Part shown: positions 35,806-46,808 of the stretch, one piece after another
Numbering within the stretch: position 1 is the first letter of the stretch
Layout of the letters: each line of letters begins with the position of its first letter
Origin: Oryza sativa Japonica Group
Taxonomy: Eukaryota > Streptophyta > Magnoliopsida > Poales > Poaceae
NCBI RefSeq assembly: GCF_034140825.1
Contig: NC_089038.1
Location: forward strand, 20,759,501 to 20,823,500
Direction of reading: 5' to 3'
Length of the DNA: 64,000 nt
The notes under the pieces: generated by a model
Database searches by the model: none
What the model was told of the DNA's origin: nothing
Seen by the model: only the letters and a program-made list of their open reading frames with translations
Position numbers and translations under genes: made by a program

Positions 35806-36423
35806 TCAAGACTCGAGGGCGCCGTGTCCTTCCCTTCCTGATCCTACGCGTGGCCCCGCGCCGGCGCCGCCACTACGGCGGCCGGCCTCCGGGTGGATGA
35901 GCAGCTTGAACCTGCCGTCCTCCTTGCACGGCTGCAGCAACTCCTGCGACGGCAGCCGCATCTCCCGCAGCACGAGCCGGCCGGCCTCCCGGTGCGCCCG
36001 GAGGCTCAGCCACGGCCGCCCGCCCTTGCCGATCACCGATATCGGCGGCGGGAACGCCCTCCCGCTCCTCGTCCTCCTCAGCACCATCACGGCGTGCTGG
36101 TTGTCGTCGTCGTCGTGGCCTACGCCTTCGCTGCTGCTGCTGAGGAGGACGTGGTGCGGCCTCTTGCACGGCGGGGCCAGAAAGTCGACCGCGGCGACGG
36201 CGGCGCCGACGTCCTCCATGGCGGGGGAGGCGGCGGTGGCGTCGTCGTCGTCGTCCGGATCGAAGCTCTCGGCCCCAAGTGCCTCCGTGAGGAGGTCGAG
36301 GCCGCCGGAGTACGGGAGGAGGTGCGGCGGGGGCCTTGATTGTGTGGCGGGGCGCGGCCCGAGCCGCTGCTCCTCGGGGGCTTTGTAGCAGTGCAGCGGT
36401 GGTGGCGGTGGTGGTGGCGCCAT
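35806..36423 (-). CDS. FANTASTIC FOUR (FAF)-like protein, 205 aa
   Basis: Plant-specific FAF-family protein; in Arabidopsis, family members modulate shoot meristem size through the WUSCHEL/CLAVATA pathway. Single exon. The ATG at 36423 gives MAPPPPPPPLHCYKAPEEQR; a longer frame lacks an ATG. The N-terminal third is Pro-rich and then acidic (DPDDDDDATA). The conserved FAF block is at residues ~117-180: GRAFPPPISVIGKGGRPWL, then REAGRLVLREMRLPSQELL, then CKEDGRFKLLI. Family members share this FPPP..GRPW..GRLVL pattern. GC is very high, with CTG/GTC repeats. It is divergently arranged with CIN3; the starts are about 450 bp apart, so the two share a promoter region. Developmental role in rice is inference. 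Confidence 0.85.
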   Translation of the reverse strand: MAPPPPPPPLHCYKAPEEQRLGPRPATQSRPPPHLLPYSGGLDLLTEALGAESFDPDDDDDATAASPAMEDVGAAVAAVDFLAPPCKRPHHVLLSSSSEGVGHDDDDNQHAVMVLRRTRSGRAFPPPISVIGKGGRPWLSLRAHREAGRLVLREMRLPSQELLQPCKEDGRFKLLIHPEAGRRSGGAGAGPRVGSGREGHGALES

Positions 36424-36784
36424 GGACAAACGGACGGACGGGCGTCGCGCGCGCGGCGGTTCACGTGGCGGCTAGCAGAGCGCCCGCACGCGGGTGGGCG
36501 CGAGCTATATATATCTGCGATGGCGAGAGACGAGACGGCGAGATCGCGCGGCGCCGATCGATCGAGAGCGAGTCAGCGGGGGCGGATAGGGGAGAACGAA
36601 GCGTGCGCGATCTGATCGACCGATCTCTCTCGCGCGCGCGCGTGCCGCTCTTGCACTAGAGATAAGACTACGTGGCACGCCAAAACTGTCCTGAATTCGT
36701 GGCAAACGGAAAACGGAAAGAACGTCGCGCGCGGACGCAGCCGCCGCGCCGAGATGAGAAGAAGCTAGGCAAGCTAGAAGCCCC

Positions 36785-36793
36785 TATAAAATA
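36785..36793 (+). promoter_or_regulatory. TATA box of CIN3
   Basis: TATAAAATA lies 91 bp upstream of the CIN3 start codon, a normal spacing for a TATA box plus short leader. The upstream DNA to 36424 is the shared region with the divergent FAF-like gene. Confidence 0.7.
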
Positions 36794-36875
36794 GTACCAT
36801 TCACCTCACTATATCATTGATCATCCGAGTCCTAACTGGGTCTCACTAAGCGAGGTAAGTAGTGTGTTAGTGGAA

Positions 36876-39276
36876 ATGGCGACGGCGAGGGCGAGGGCCG
36901 CGCTGGTGTTTGTGGCTCTGCTGCAGATGGCGGCAGTGGTGGTGGTGCGCGCGTCGCACGTCGTCTACCCGGAGCTCCAGTCGCTGGAGGCGAAGCACGT
37001 CGACGGGAAGCTCCGGACCGGGTACCACTTCCAACCACCCAAGCACTGGATCAACGGTACGTACGATGATCGATTTGCGTTGTCCTCTTTGATCGATATA
37101 ATACTAACTTCGTGTTATTCTCTCCTATCTGTTTCCTCCTCCGTACACGATGACCAGATCCGAACGGTACGTAAACGGCTAATCACACGGCCGTAAAAAC
37201 TAGCTGAAAATTTGTTCGCGTATGGCACGAAGTACTCCTACGTACACTAATGTGCATTGGATGACATGGTATACGTGTCACGGTGCAGGTCCGATGTACT
37301 ATAAGGGCTTGTACCATCTGTTCTACCAGTACAACCCCAAGGGCGCCGTGTGGGGGAACATCGAGTGGGCGCACTCGGTTTCGACGGACCTGATCGACTG
37401 GACGGCGCTGGAGCCGGGGATCTACCCGTCCAAGACGTTCGACGAGAAGGGCTGCTGGTCGGGCTCCGCCACCGTGCTCCCCAGCGGCGTGCCGGTGATC
37501 ATGTACACCGGCATCGACCCCGACGAGCGGCAGGTCCAGAACGTCGCCTACCCGGTGAACCTCTCCGACCCGTACCTCCGCGAGTGGTACAAGCCCGACT
37601 ACAACCCCATCATCAACCCGGACGGCGGCATCAACGCCAGCGCGTTCCGCGACCCGACCACCGCCTGGTACGGGCCCGACGGCCACTGGCGGCTCCTCGT
37701 CGGCAGCAAGGTGAACATGAAGGGGCTCGCCGTGCTGTACCGGAGCCGGGACTTCAAGAAGTGGGTCAAGGCGCACCACCCGCTGCACTCGGCGCACACC
37801 GGGATGTGGGAGTGCCCGGACTTCTTCCCCGTCGCTGTGGCGGGCGGGAGCCGCCACTACCGCCGCGGCGTCGACACCGCCGAGCTGCACGACGCCGCCG
37901 TGGCGGAGGAGGTCAAGTACGTGCTCAAGGTGAGCCTCGACCTGACGCGGTACGAGTACTACACCGTCGGCTGGTACGACCACGCCACCGACCGGTACGT
38001 CCCCGACGCCGCCTTCCCCGACAACGACTACGGCCTCCGCTACGACTACGGCGACTTCTACGCATCCAAGTCGTTCTACGACCCGGCCAAGCGCCGCCGC
38101 ATCGTCTGGGGCTGGGCCAACGAGTCCGACACCGTACCCGACGACCGCCGAAAGGGCTGGGCCGGCATCCAGGTCAGCATCGCGTGGGCCTGCCTGCACA
38201 CGTACGTTGCCTCCGTTTTCATGACTGACGATGCTTTTGCTGGCTCTCTCTCAGGCGATACCGAGGAAGCTCTGGCTGTCGGCGGACGGGAAGCAGCTGG
38301 TGCAGTGGCCGGTGGAGGAGCTCAAGGCGCTGCGAGCCAAGCACGTCAATGTCACTGACAAGGTCATCAAGAAGGGCAACTACTTCGAGGTCACCGGCTT
38401 CAAGTCCGTGCAGGTCAGTGGTGCACATAGCAACATACACTAGCCACACCTGCAATCTACCCGGTACACTGACATGGATGTTGCGTGCGCGCATCGATCA
38501 TCTCTGCAAGTGCAGTCGGATGTGGATATGGCGTTCGCGATCAAGGACCTGAGCAAGGCGGAGGAGTTCGACCCGGCGTGGCGGACGGACGCGGAGGCGC
38601 TGTGCAAGAAGCTCGGCTCGGACGTCGACGGCGGCGTGGGGCCGTTCGGGCTGTGGGCGCTGGCCTCCGGCGACCTCAAGGAGAGGACGGCCGTCTTCTT
38701 CAGGGTGTTCAAGGCCAACGACTCCTCGCACGTCGTCCTCATGTGCAACGACCCTACCAGGTGCGTTCCGTGCTTCCCGTGTTCAGATCTCAATCCTTAA
38801 TTTGCTGACGTCACTGAACATAACTGATGGATCGTTCGCCCAATGGATTGATCACGTAAATAAACAGGTCATCGTACGAGTCGAAGATCTACAGGCCGAC
38901 CTTCGCCGGCTTCGTCGACGTCGACATCGCCAAGAACAAACAAATCGCCCTCCGGACATTGGTGCGCATGCACGATCGTCGATCGACCTCGATCTTTGTG
39001 TTCAGCAACAGTGGATTTAATCTCTTGGCATAAACACTGATCGATCGACTCTGCTTTTGATGAACTATATATATATTTGTGCATCAGATCGATCACTCCG
39101 TGGTGGAGAGCTTCGGGGCGCGCGGCAAGACGTGCATCCTGACGAGGGTGTACCCGAGGAAAGCCGTCGGCGACGACGCGCACCTCTTCGTCTTCAACAA
39201 CGGCGAGTCGGACGTCAAGGTCACCAACCTGGACGCCTGGGAGATGAAGACCCCGAAGATGAACGCGGAGGAGTAG
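36876..39276 (+). CDS. CIN3: Cell-wall invertase (insoluble beta-fructofuranosidase) isoenzyme 3
   Basis: GH32 acid invertase that splits sucrose to glucose and fructose in the apoplast. Seven exons: 36876-37056, 37158-37166, 37289-38172, 38255-38413, 38516-38760, 38868-38961 and 39088-39276 (586 aa, the length I know for rice CIN3). It starts with a signal peptide ([17 protein letters not shown]). Exon 2 is the 9-nt mini-exon ATCCGAACG that supplies the core of WINDPNG, the nucleophile Asp box. RDPTTAW and the cysteine box MWECPDF (Pro typical of wall rather than vacuolar forms; Glu as acid/base) follow, then WGWANESD and SVVESFG. All introns are GT-AG. It lies in tandem, same strand, 7.5 kb before GIF1/CIN2. 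No defects seen. Confidence 0.96.
37158..37166 (+). other. CIN3: 9-nt mini-exon of CIN3
   Basis: ATCCGAACG between CCAG and GTACGT. It contributes Asp-Pro-Asn of the sucrose-binding box and keeps phase 1 on both sides. Skipping it would keep the frame but delete the nucleophile. Confidence 0.95.
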
Positions 39277-39364
39277 CAGCAGTAGCAAGCAGCACATCAG
39301 CCTAGACATGGTGGTTGTAGCAGTACTGGTAGAGTAGCCGCCTAGCCGGGCGTTTAGCTAGCTA

Positions 39365-39602
39365 CTCTCTCCGTCCCAAAATAAGTCCAGTTTTAACACT
39401 GTTCATGTCCAACATTTGACCGTTCGTCTTATTTGAAAAAAGATTATGATTAGTATTTTTATTGTTATTAGATGATAAAACATGAATAGTACTTTATGTG
39501 TGACTAATTTTTAAATATTTTTTATAAATTTTTCAAACAGACGGATGGTCAAAACGCTGAGTACGCATATCTATGGCTGCACTTATTTTGGGACGGAGGT
39601 AG
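39365..39602. mobile_element. Stowaway MITE just downstream of CIN3
   Basis: CTCTCTCCGTCCCAAAATAA inverse to TTATTTTGGGACGGAGGTAG, flanked by TA. It begins 89 bp after the CIN3 stop, so it may lie in the 3' UTR or polyadenylation region. Confidence 0.85.
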
Positions 39603-40400
39603 TAGATACTAGCTTCTTTAGCTGAGATTTTGGGATAAATTTGGAGGCTGCAGTGTAGTGTTTTGATGCATTGTTAGGGAAAGAAATGGTCTGTTTTGTA
39701 TCATAATTGTTGCACTCAATGCGTGAAGAAAGTATTGCTGGTCATGAGTGAATAAAAGGTTCCGTGGCTGTTTTTTTTTTTCATCTGATTTTTCTCGTGG
39801 CCTAAACGGCTAAACAGTTGTGACTTACTGATGACAAGTTTGTAGTTCCTCGAGTCCCATTTTGCTCCAATCATCCCTATCGCCGAAAAAGCCTTTTCTT
39901 GGGCCTTGTCCTATATGTATACTTTTGGGCTAGATTTCTGGATTAGATTCAGCCCAACTCAGTGTTCTTCTCCGGAGATGTAGTCGCCATCGGCCCAAGC
40001 TAAGTGGCCAAAAAACGTCCGTATTTGTACACGGAAAAATCTATACGTACTAAATTTTTCTTACAAAATATTTACAAACTCTGATATGTCAAGCTGTGAG
40101 TAAATCTAGATTTCTTGTAACTTCTATCTAGTTAAATCAAACGGTTGAGAAATTTGTTAGTAAAAGTTTTATAAGAAAATTTTAGTACGTGTAGCAGTAC
40201 TCTTTGTACACGGCGATGGAGGCATCACGGTCCTCGTAGGTACAACCGTACAAGGTAAGGCTTTCCAAGAACTTTCATCTGTGCTCGTAACACCACCACC
40301 CCTGAATTTCCTATCTCTCGACGGCACAGTTGATGCTATACATACATATGGCAAGTTTGCGAGACGATCTCATGTCCTGATGTCCACTCAGCCTGCAAAG
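39603..40400. other. Intergenic DNA after CIN3
   Basis: AT-rich, no gene or clear repeat boundaries seen. Confidence 0.4.
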
Positions 40401-41995
40401 GGAATAAGTCCACTTTGGCTCCCTTAAAAGTGACCCGAATCTAATCCATGACCCTAAACCACAAAACCGGATATCTTGACCCCCGAACTATCGAAACCGG
40501 TGCAATTTGACTCCCTTGGCGGTTTTGGAGGGTGGTTTCGGTGACGTGGCGCTGACGTGGCGGTGTTGACCTAGTCTATGGGGTTGACGTGGCGCTTAAG
40601 TGCCATTTGAATTAAAAATGGATATGTGGGACCCGTTTGTCATTCATATATTAAAAAATGTGGGGCCTACTGACATGTGGGACCCGTTCTTCTTCCTCCC
40701 TTCTCTCTTTGTTTCTCTCTCTCCCCTTTGGCCGGCCGGGCCGCCAAGGGAGCACGGGCTGGAGCGGCGGCGGGTGGGGGCCAGAGCGGCGGAAGCTGAA
40801 GCGGCGGTGGCGGTGGGAGCGGCGGCAGATGGCGCTCGCCCTGCAGGCCGACTGCTTCACCAGCGACCTAAGCTAGCTCATCGCCGACATGATGTCCGGG
40901 TCGGTGCCGCTTGACGCAACACGCAAGCACAAGTATCCCCGGGAGGGTGGCCATCTTGGGCGTGTTCAAGCGAGACAAAATTAATTGCTCCCCTCTGCCT
41001 ACTCATCCTATTCTTCAGTGGATGGTGAACGACCTGCTAACAATCAATTTTATCTCTGGTTAGTTGCTAAATGAATCAATTTTATTTCTGGATTTTTGTG
41101 ATGCTTGTGGCCTTAGCAGCACTAGTTGAAGGAGACGCAACGGGGGATGAGTTGGTGGCGATGATGGGGCTGGCGCGGGAGTTGACGGCCACGCAGCGAG
41201 CTCGAGCAATGACTTGACGACGTCGTCGTTGCAATGCTGAATGGCGTAGCTCGATGGCGGCCCTCGCCCCTAACCAGTTTGACAGGCTCGATGTCGGCCG
41301 TGTCGTCAGCTTGTCGCATATGCTGGATGCCCGGATCATGTTGTTGCAATCGGCTGAGAGGCCAGAGTGCCGGATCTTGTTATTACGGACGGCAGGAGGC
41401 AGCGGAGGGAGCAGGGAGCTCGTTCCCCGGTGAGGGCGCCGTGCCGGTGGAGGTGAGGACTGGGGTTAGGGCGCTTAGGTGCCGTGCCGTCGACCGCCGT
41501 CCCCCCGCTCGATGTCATCGGCGTCGGCGTCGGCGCTGCTATCCTCTCCCGCCTCCTTGCCGGTCATCAAGCTGCCCGTAGCCGCTCTAGAACCCGCCGT
41601 CAGCTCCAGCCTGCCGTTGCTGCTTCAGCTTCCGCCGACCGCCACCACTCTAGCCCCCGCCGCTCCAGCCGTGCTCCAGTCCCCGCGGCTGGCCAAAGGG
41701 GAGAGAAAGAGAAAGAAAGAGAGAAGCGAGGAAGAGGGGAGGAAGAATAAAGAGAGAGATGATGACATGTGGTCCCACATATGTGTTTTTAATTCAAATG
41801 CCACCTAAACGCCACGTCAACCCTATAGACCAGGTCAACACCACCACGTCACCAAAACTGCCCTCCAAAACCACCAAGGGAGTCAAATTACACCGGTTTC
41901 AATAGTTCGGGAGTCGACATACCCGGTTTTACGATTTAGGGTCATGGATTAAATTCGGATCACTTTTAAGGGAGTCAAAGTGGACTTAATTGTCC
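40401..41995. mobile_element. 1.6-kb element with ~230-bp terminal inverted repeats (MULE-like)
   Basis: The left arm (about 40401-40637, starting GGAATAAGTCCACTTTGGCT) is mirrored by the right arm (about 41760-41995, ending AAGTGGACTTAATTGTCC). Shared blocks include CCCTTAAAAGTGA, AATTTGACTCCCTTGG and GGTTGACGTGGCG in the same order. The interior is GC-rich with short Arg/Ala/Pro-rich frames and no transposase. Very long TIRs with GC-rich cargo fit a Mutator-like element carrying genic fragments, or a foldback element. I could not identify a 9-bp target duplication, so the class is tentative. Confidence 0.65.
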
Positions 41996-42803
41996 ACAAT
42001 CTGCTCTCGAGAGAGAATGTGGTGAGAACGTGCGCATTATTGGGAGGTCGATCCATCATCGAGCCAGGATCGAATAAAGGCGGAGCAAGACTTGTGCGAA
42101 ATGAGGGCGTGCAGACGTAAAAGCCATGCCAAGTTGACGCTGAAAGTTCCATCACGCTCATTGGCAGTGCTTCTGGCAGCGCACTTTAGACGCCCGCCTA
42201 ATCATTTCGGCTACAACCAGTAACCTCGCGCGGACTACTACTGCTTCATTGGCATAGCATGGCGTATTTTGGTAGATAATGGAAATAGATTACATATCCG
42301 GCTTCTGTCATAAGACATACAGCCATAAGTTTAATAGTAATAAAAATGTAAGGTAAAAATAAATCAAAATGAGAAATAAGGTGATGGGACAAATCCCCAA
42401 CTTCCATTTATTATTGACTAGCGTTAAACCACATAAAATATTTTAGCTAGCAATTTTTATGGAACTACGTTACCCATAGTGTAATAAGAGAATCTTGGCA
42501 TAGCATGGCGTATTGGAATCCAACTTTGCGACGAACGTGTGGTGCAACGGCGCTGCAGTTGTTTAGTGCTAGCTAGAATATGCATATACTTCTGGCTTCC
42601 AAGAACTTGATCATCTGGACCATCGCAAGCACTCCCTCTACAGAGTTGAAAAGGAGCGGTTTGGCCGTTTAGGATCACCAATTAAAGCGGCAATGCCCTA
42701 ATGCTCTGCTTATACATTGTCAATTTTATTGTTTTCAGGATATACGCTACACAAGACCACCTGTCGATCTAAGCTGCGCCCGATACATAGAACGTCATTA
42801 CTA
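41996..42803. other. Intergenic DNA between elements
   Basis: No gene seen. A short motif (CTTGGCATAGCATGGCGTATT) occurs near 42250 and 42494 in part, suggesting a small duplication. Confidence 0.35.
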
Positions 42804-42806
42804 TTA

Positions 42807-43069
42807 GATCACCCACAATGGTAAAGTAAGTTGCTCTCTATAAAATATATACATCTCAGCAATAGACTAGATTAATAGTAAACCACCTCAATAGTATGTC
42901 TACATAGGTATCTATAGCTCTCTCATCTATTGCCTCGTTTTTCTCTATAGACTATCTCCAGATTAGTAGATAGCTTTACTCTCTTTCTTCATTTAATCTG
43001 TTCCAAGTAGGAAAATATGTTGACATGGATCTCTTGTAGAGAGCCTATAGATAACCATTGCGGGTGCCC
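42807..43069. mobile_element. Tourist-like MITE with TTA target duplication
   Basis: The left end GATCACCCACAATGGTAAAG is inverse to the right end AACCATTGCGGGTGCCC, with TTA at 42804-42806 and 43070-43072. 263 bp, non-coding. Confidence 0.7.
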
Positions 43070-44007
43070 TTACGGGGAGGTTAGTAGCAAGGCAGCTGGT
43101 CAGCAGTAAGGGACAAGCCGTTCCTGCACGCATGCAAGCGCACGATCCGTATCTGGCTAGGGGTGCGGCAGATCGACCACTAGCTAGTGCGTGTTGGCAA
43201 TTGAACTGGTGTTGCCGCTGCGCAACTTGGCTCGCGCGGTGCGAATCCGCCGCAGCGGCAGCTCGGAGCCGATTTGGGATCTGCAGGTGGCTGCATCCCT
43301 GCATAGTACTTACTTATTTTGATTACAAGACTAGGCATCAGGCGCTTGAATGTTTCAGTTATACGTGAAAGAACAAACTGTAAATTGTGAAACAAAAAAA
43401 CCAATATTTGAAACATTTGAAAATAGTTACTATGAGAAACAAGCGTGCAACAAACCAACATTATATTTATATATAGATGGACGTTGGACGAAACATCTGA
43501 AGAAGTGAGTGCAACATTAGGAAGGGAAAAAAGAAGAAGAAATAAACAACTTTGTTCCATGCAACGTAAAACATTGGACCGGTTCCACTGACCGAAACAT
43601 CGAAAAAGATTTCTAAAACAAAAGAACTTAGGTATAAAACTAAGACAAATTTCAGTTCAAATATTCTGCTTCTCGCACATGTAACACCAGGTTGTAAAGG
43701 TTAAAACATCATTAAAAAATACAACAGTTGTACCAATATAGCCTTCTTCCTCCTATTGGATTTGGCGTTCTCCCTTGAGCTCATCATCACCACGCTGGTC
43801 CTAAGTTGATGAGCTTCGATTGCCACTGCCATCGTGTGGTTAACTCCGCTTGTTCCCACAATTTCTGCTACCCTTACACACTTCCCTTGTAGTGGTGGAA
43901 CTAGGGTTGCTAGAGTCCACGTCCGTTGTAACAAGTCGAAAGCCGCGATCGACCATCAGGCTGGATGAGGGTTTTGTGCCGGTGCTGAGGCAAGTCCCCT
44001 AGACTAT

Positions 44008-44329
44008 GGCCCTGTTTAAGATTCGGAGGGCTATTAAATAGTCCTCCGAAATCTTGATATTTAAGAGTATTAAACGTAGATTACTGACAAAACCCATTCC
44101 ATAACCCCTAGGCTATTTTGCGAGACGAATCTAACGAAGTATATTAATCCATGATTTGCTACAGTAATGCTAAAGTAATCAGCCGCTAATTATAGATTAA
44201 TATACATCATTAGATTCGTCTCGCAAAATAGCCTAGGGGTTATGGAATCGGTTTTATCGGTAATCTACGTTTAATAATCATAAATAGCAAGATTCCAGAG
44301 GGCTATTTAATAGCCTATGTTGTACAGGG
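44008..44329. mobile_element. Hairpin-forming MITE
   Basis: Starts GGCCCTGTTTAAGATTC and ends GTTGTACAGGG, flanked by TAT on both sides. Internal arms such as CCTAGGCTATTTTGCGAGAC and its inverse (near 44215-44240) form a long hairpin. It shares the CGTCTCGC motif with the Tourist-like copies at 21 kb. Confidence 0.65.
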
Positions 44330-44467
44330 TATATGATGCTTATGCTTGATCGGCCATACTCCGAAGCCTCCTCTGGGTGAGCCTCCTAGTGTACGATAGG
44401 ACACGACCACATATATGAACACTCAACCCCTGAACACACACAATCTTTAACATACGCTTGTAAGATA

Positions 44468-44611
44468 CTCTCTCCGTCTCATAAAAAACGAATCTATAAC
44501 CGGATATGATATATTCTAGTACGATGAATCTTGAAAAATGTATGTCCAGATTCGTAGTACTAGGATGTGTCACATCTGGTATTATGTTGGTTTTTTATAG
44601 GACGGAGGTAG
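44468..44611. mobile_element. Stowaway MITE
   Basis: CTCTCTCCGTCTCATAAAAA inverse to TTTTTTATAGGACGGAGGTAG, TA flanks. The interior has the CTAGGATGTGTCACATC block also seen in the Stowaway at 63084. Confidence 0.8.
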
Positions 44612-44660
44612 TATATAGGTCCCTTAATTTTTTTTTAAAAAAAGAGGTACACTATAGACA

Positions 44661-45640
44661 AATCTATCTATTATATTATTAAAGGAATAGAAAAAGGAGC
44701 CTCCACGTTCGCTCTTATGGTCTAGAAATTCTCACATTAATCAGAAAAAAAGAAAAAATAGAGTTCATATAGAAATACAATTTAGAAAAAGCTGAATTTC
44801 GGAATTAAAAAAATGAATATTAGAAGAGGAGACTAGAGTCCATATAGAAATACAATTTAGAAATAGTTGAAATTCGGAATTAAAAAATAAGGAATATTAG
44901 AAGAGGAGACTAGAGTCCATATAAAAATACAATTAGGAAATAACTGATATTCAGAATTTAAAATAAAGAATATTAGAAGTAGAGTATAGAGTCCATATAG
45001 AAATACAATTAGGAAATAATAGAAATTCGGAATTAAAAATAAGGAATATTAGAAATAGAGTATAGAGTCTATATAGAAATACAATTAAGAAAAAAAAGAA
45101 ATTCGGAATTAAAAAATAAGGAATATTAGAAATAGAGTATAGAGTCTATATAGAAATACAATTAAGAAAAAAAAATAGAAATTCGGAATTAAAAAAATGG
45201 AATATTAGAATTAGAGTATAGAGTCCATATAGGAATTTAAAACTAACTAAAATTTGGAATAAACATAATAAAATTAAAGTAGAGTTTAGAGTCCGTATAA
45301 AAATACAATTTACAAATAACTAAAATTCGAGATTAAGAAAAATATGGGAAGAAGAGTTTAAAGTCAATATAGAAATGCAATTTAGAAGTAACTGAAATTC
45401 GAAATTAAAAATTAAAGAATATTGAAAGATAAGTTTAGAGTCCACATAGAAATACAATTAAAAATAATAAAAATTCAGAAATAAAAATAAATAATATTGG
45501 AAGAAGAGCATAGAGTCTATATAGAAATACAATTTACAGAAAATTCGGAATTAAAAAATATATATTAAAAGACGAGTCTAGAGTGCATATAGGAATATAT
45601 ATAATTTACAAATAATTAAAAATTGATATTAAAATAATTA
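44661..45640 (+). mobile_element. Helitron-like 5' end followed by a tandem repeat array
   Basis: Starts TCTATCTATTATATTATTAA after an A, the plant Helitron 5' pattern, then runs straight into the ~75-bp repeats listed separately. No hairpin plus CTAG 3' end was found, so the element is either truncated on the right or wrongly classified. Confidence 0.4.
44740..45640. repeat. Minisatellite: about 12 imperfect copies of a ~75-bp AT-rich unit
   Basis: A block like GAGTCCATATAGAAATACAA recurs near 44762, 44836, 44913, 44989, 45065, 45145, 45220, 45288, 45361, 45438, 45510 and 45582. Between copies is a spacer of the form AAATTCGGAATTAAAAAAT, then GAATATTAGAAG. Spacing is 68-81 bp. Copies drift towards the right end. 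No coding potential. Confidence 0.85.
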
Positions 45641-46530
<890 letters not shown>

Positions 46531-46733
46531 AAAACATGAGAGAAACATGCAGGTCACGGACGTCCCAGGGCACAAATAATGTTAGGTCGTCCACACAGTA
46601 ATGCGGCCCGCCCGGGCCTGCCATTCTTCTGCCCTTTTGTCCGACTCAGCAATCTTTGAAATCTCAACGCTTAGGGGAAAAAAAACAGCGTCTTTTCCAT
46701 AATGCATCTCTTCACCTTCGCAGTATAAATAGG

Positions 46734-46742
46734 ACCCCCTCT
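46734..46742 (+). promoter_or_regulatory. TATA box of GIF1/CIN2
   Basis: TATAAATAG, 75 bp before the ATG, followed by a CT-rich leader. Strong match in position and sequence. Confidence 0.8.
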
Positions 46743-46808
46743 CCTCTGCTCCTGCTCATCCTCCTCTCCTCTTCTCGCTCTCACTTCTTGTGCCCAAGTG
46801 TGAGAGCA

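Noticed and set aside
36336-36659. Plus-strand frames between the FAF-like gene and CIN3
   Set aside because: Arg-rich shadow frames in a shared promoter region; no family resemblance.
37183-38228. Long alternative frames over the large CIN3 exon
   Set aside because: Shadow frames; the GH32 motifs all lie in the plus frame used for CIN3.
44740-45640. CRISPR-like array because of regular spacing
   Set aside because: Repeats are long, imperfect and AT-rich with similar spacers, in a plant nuclear context; this is a minisatellite.
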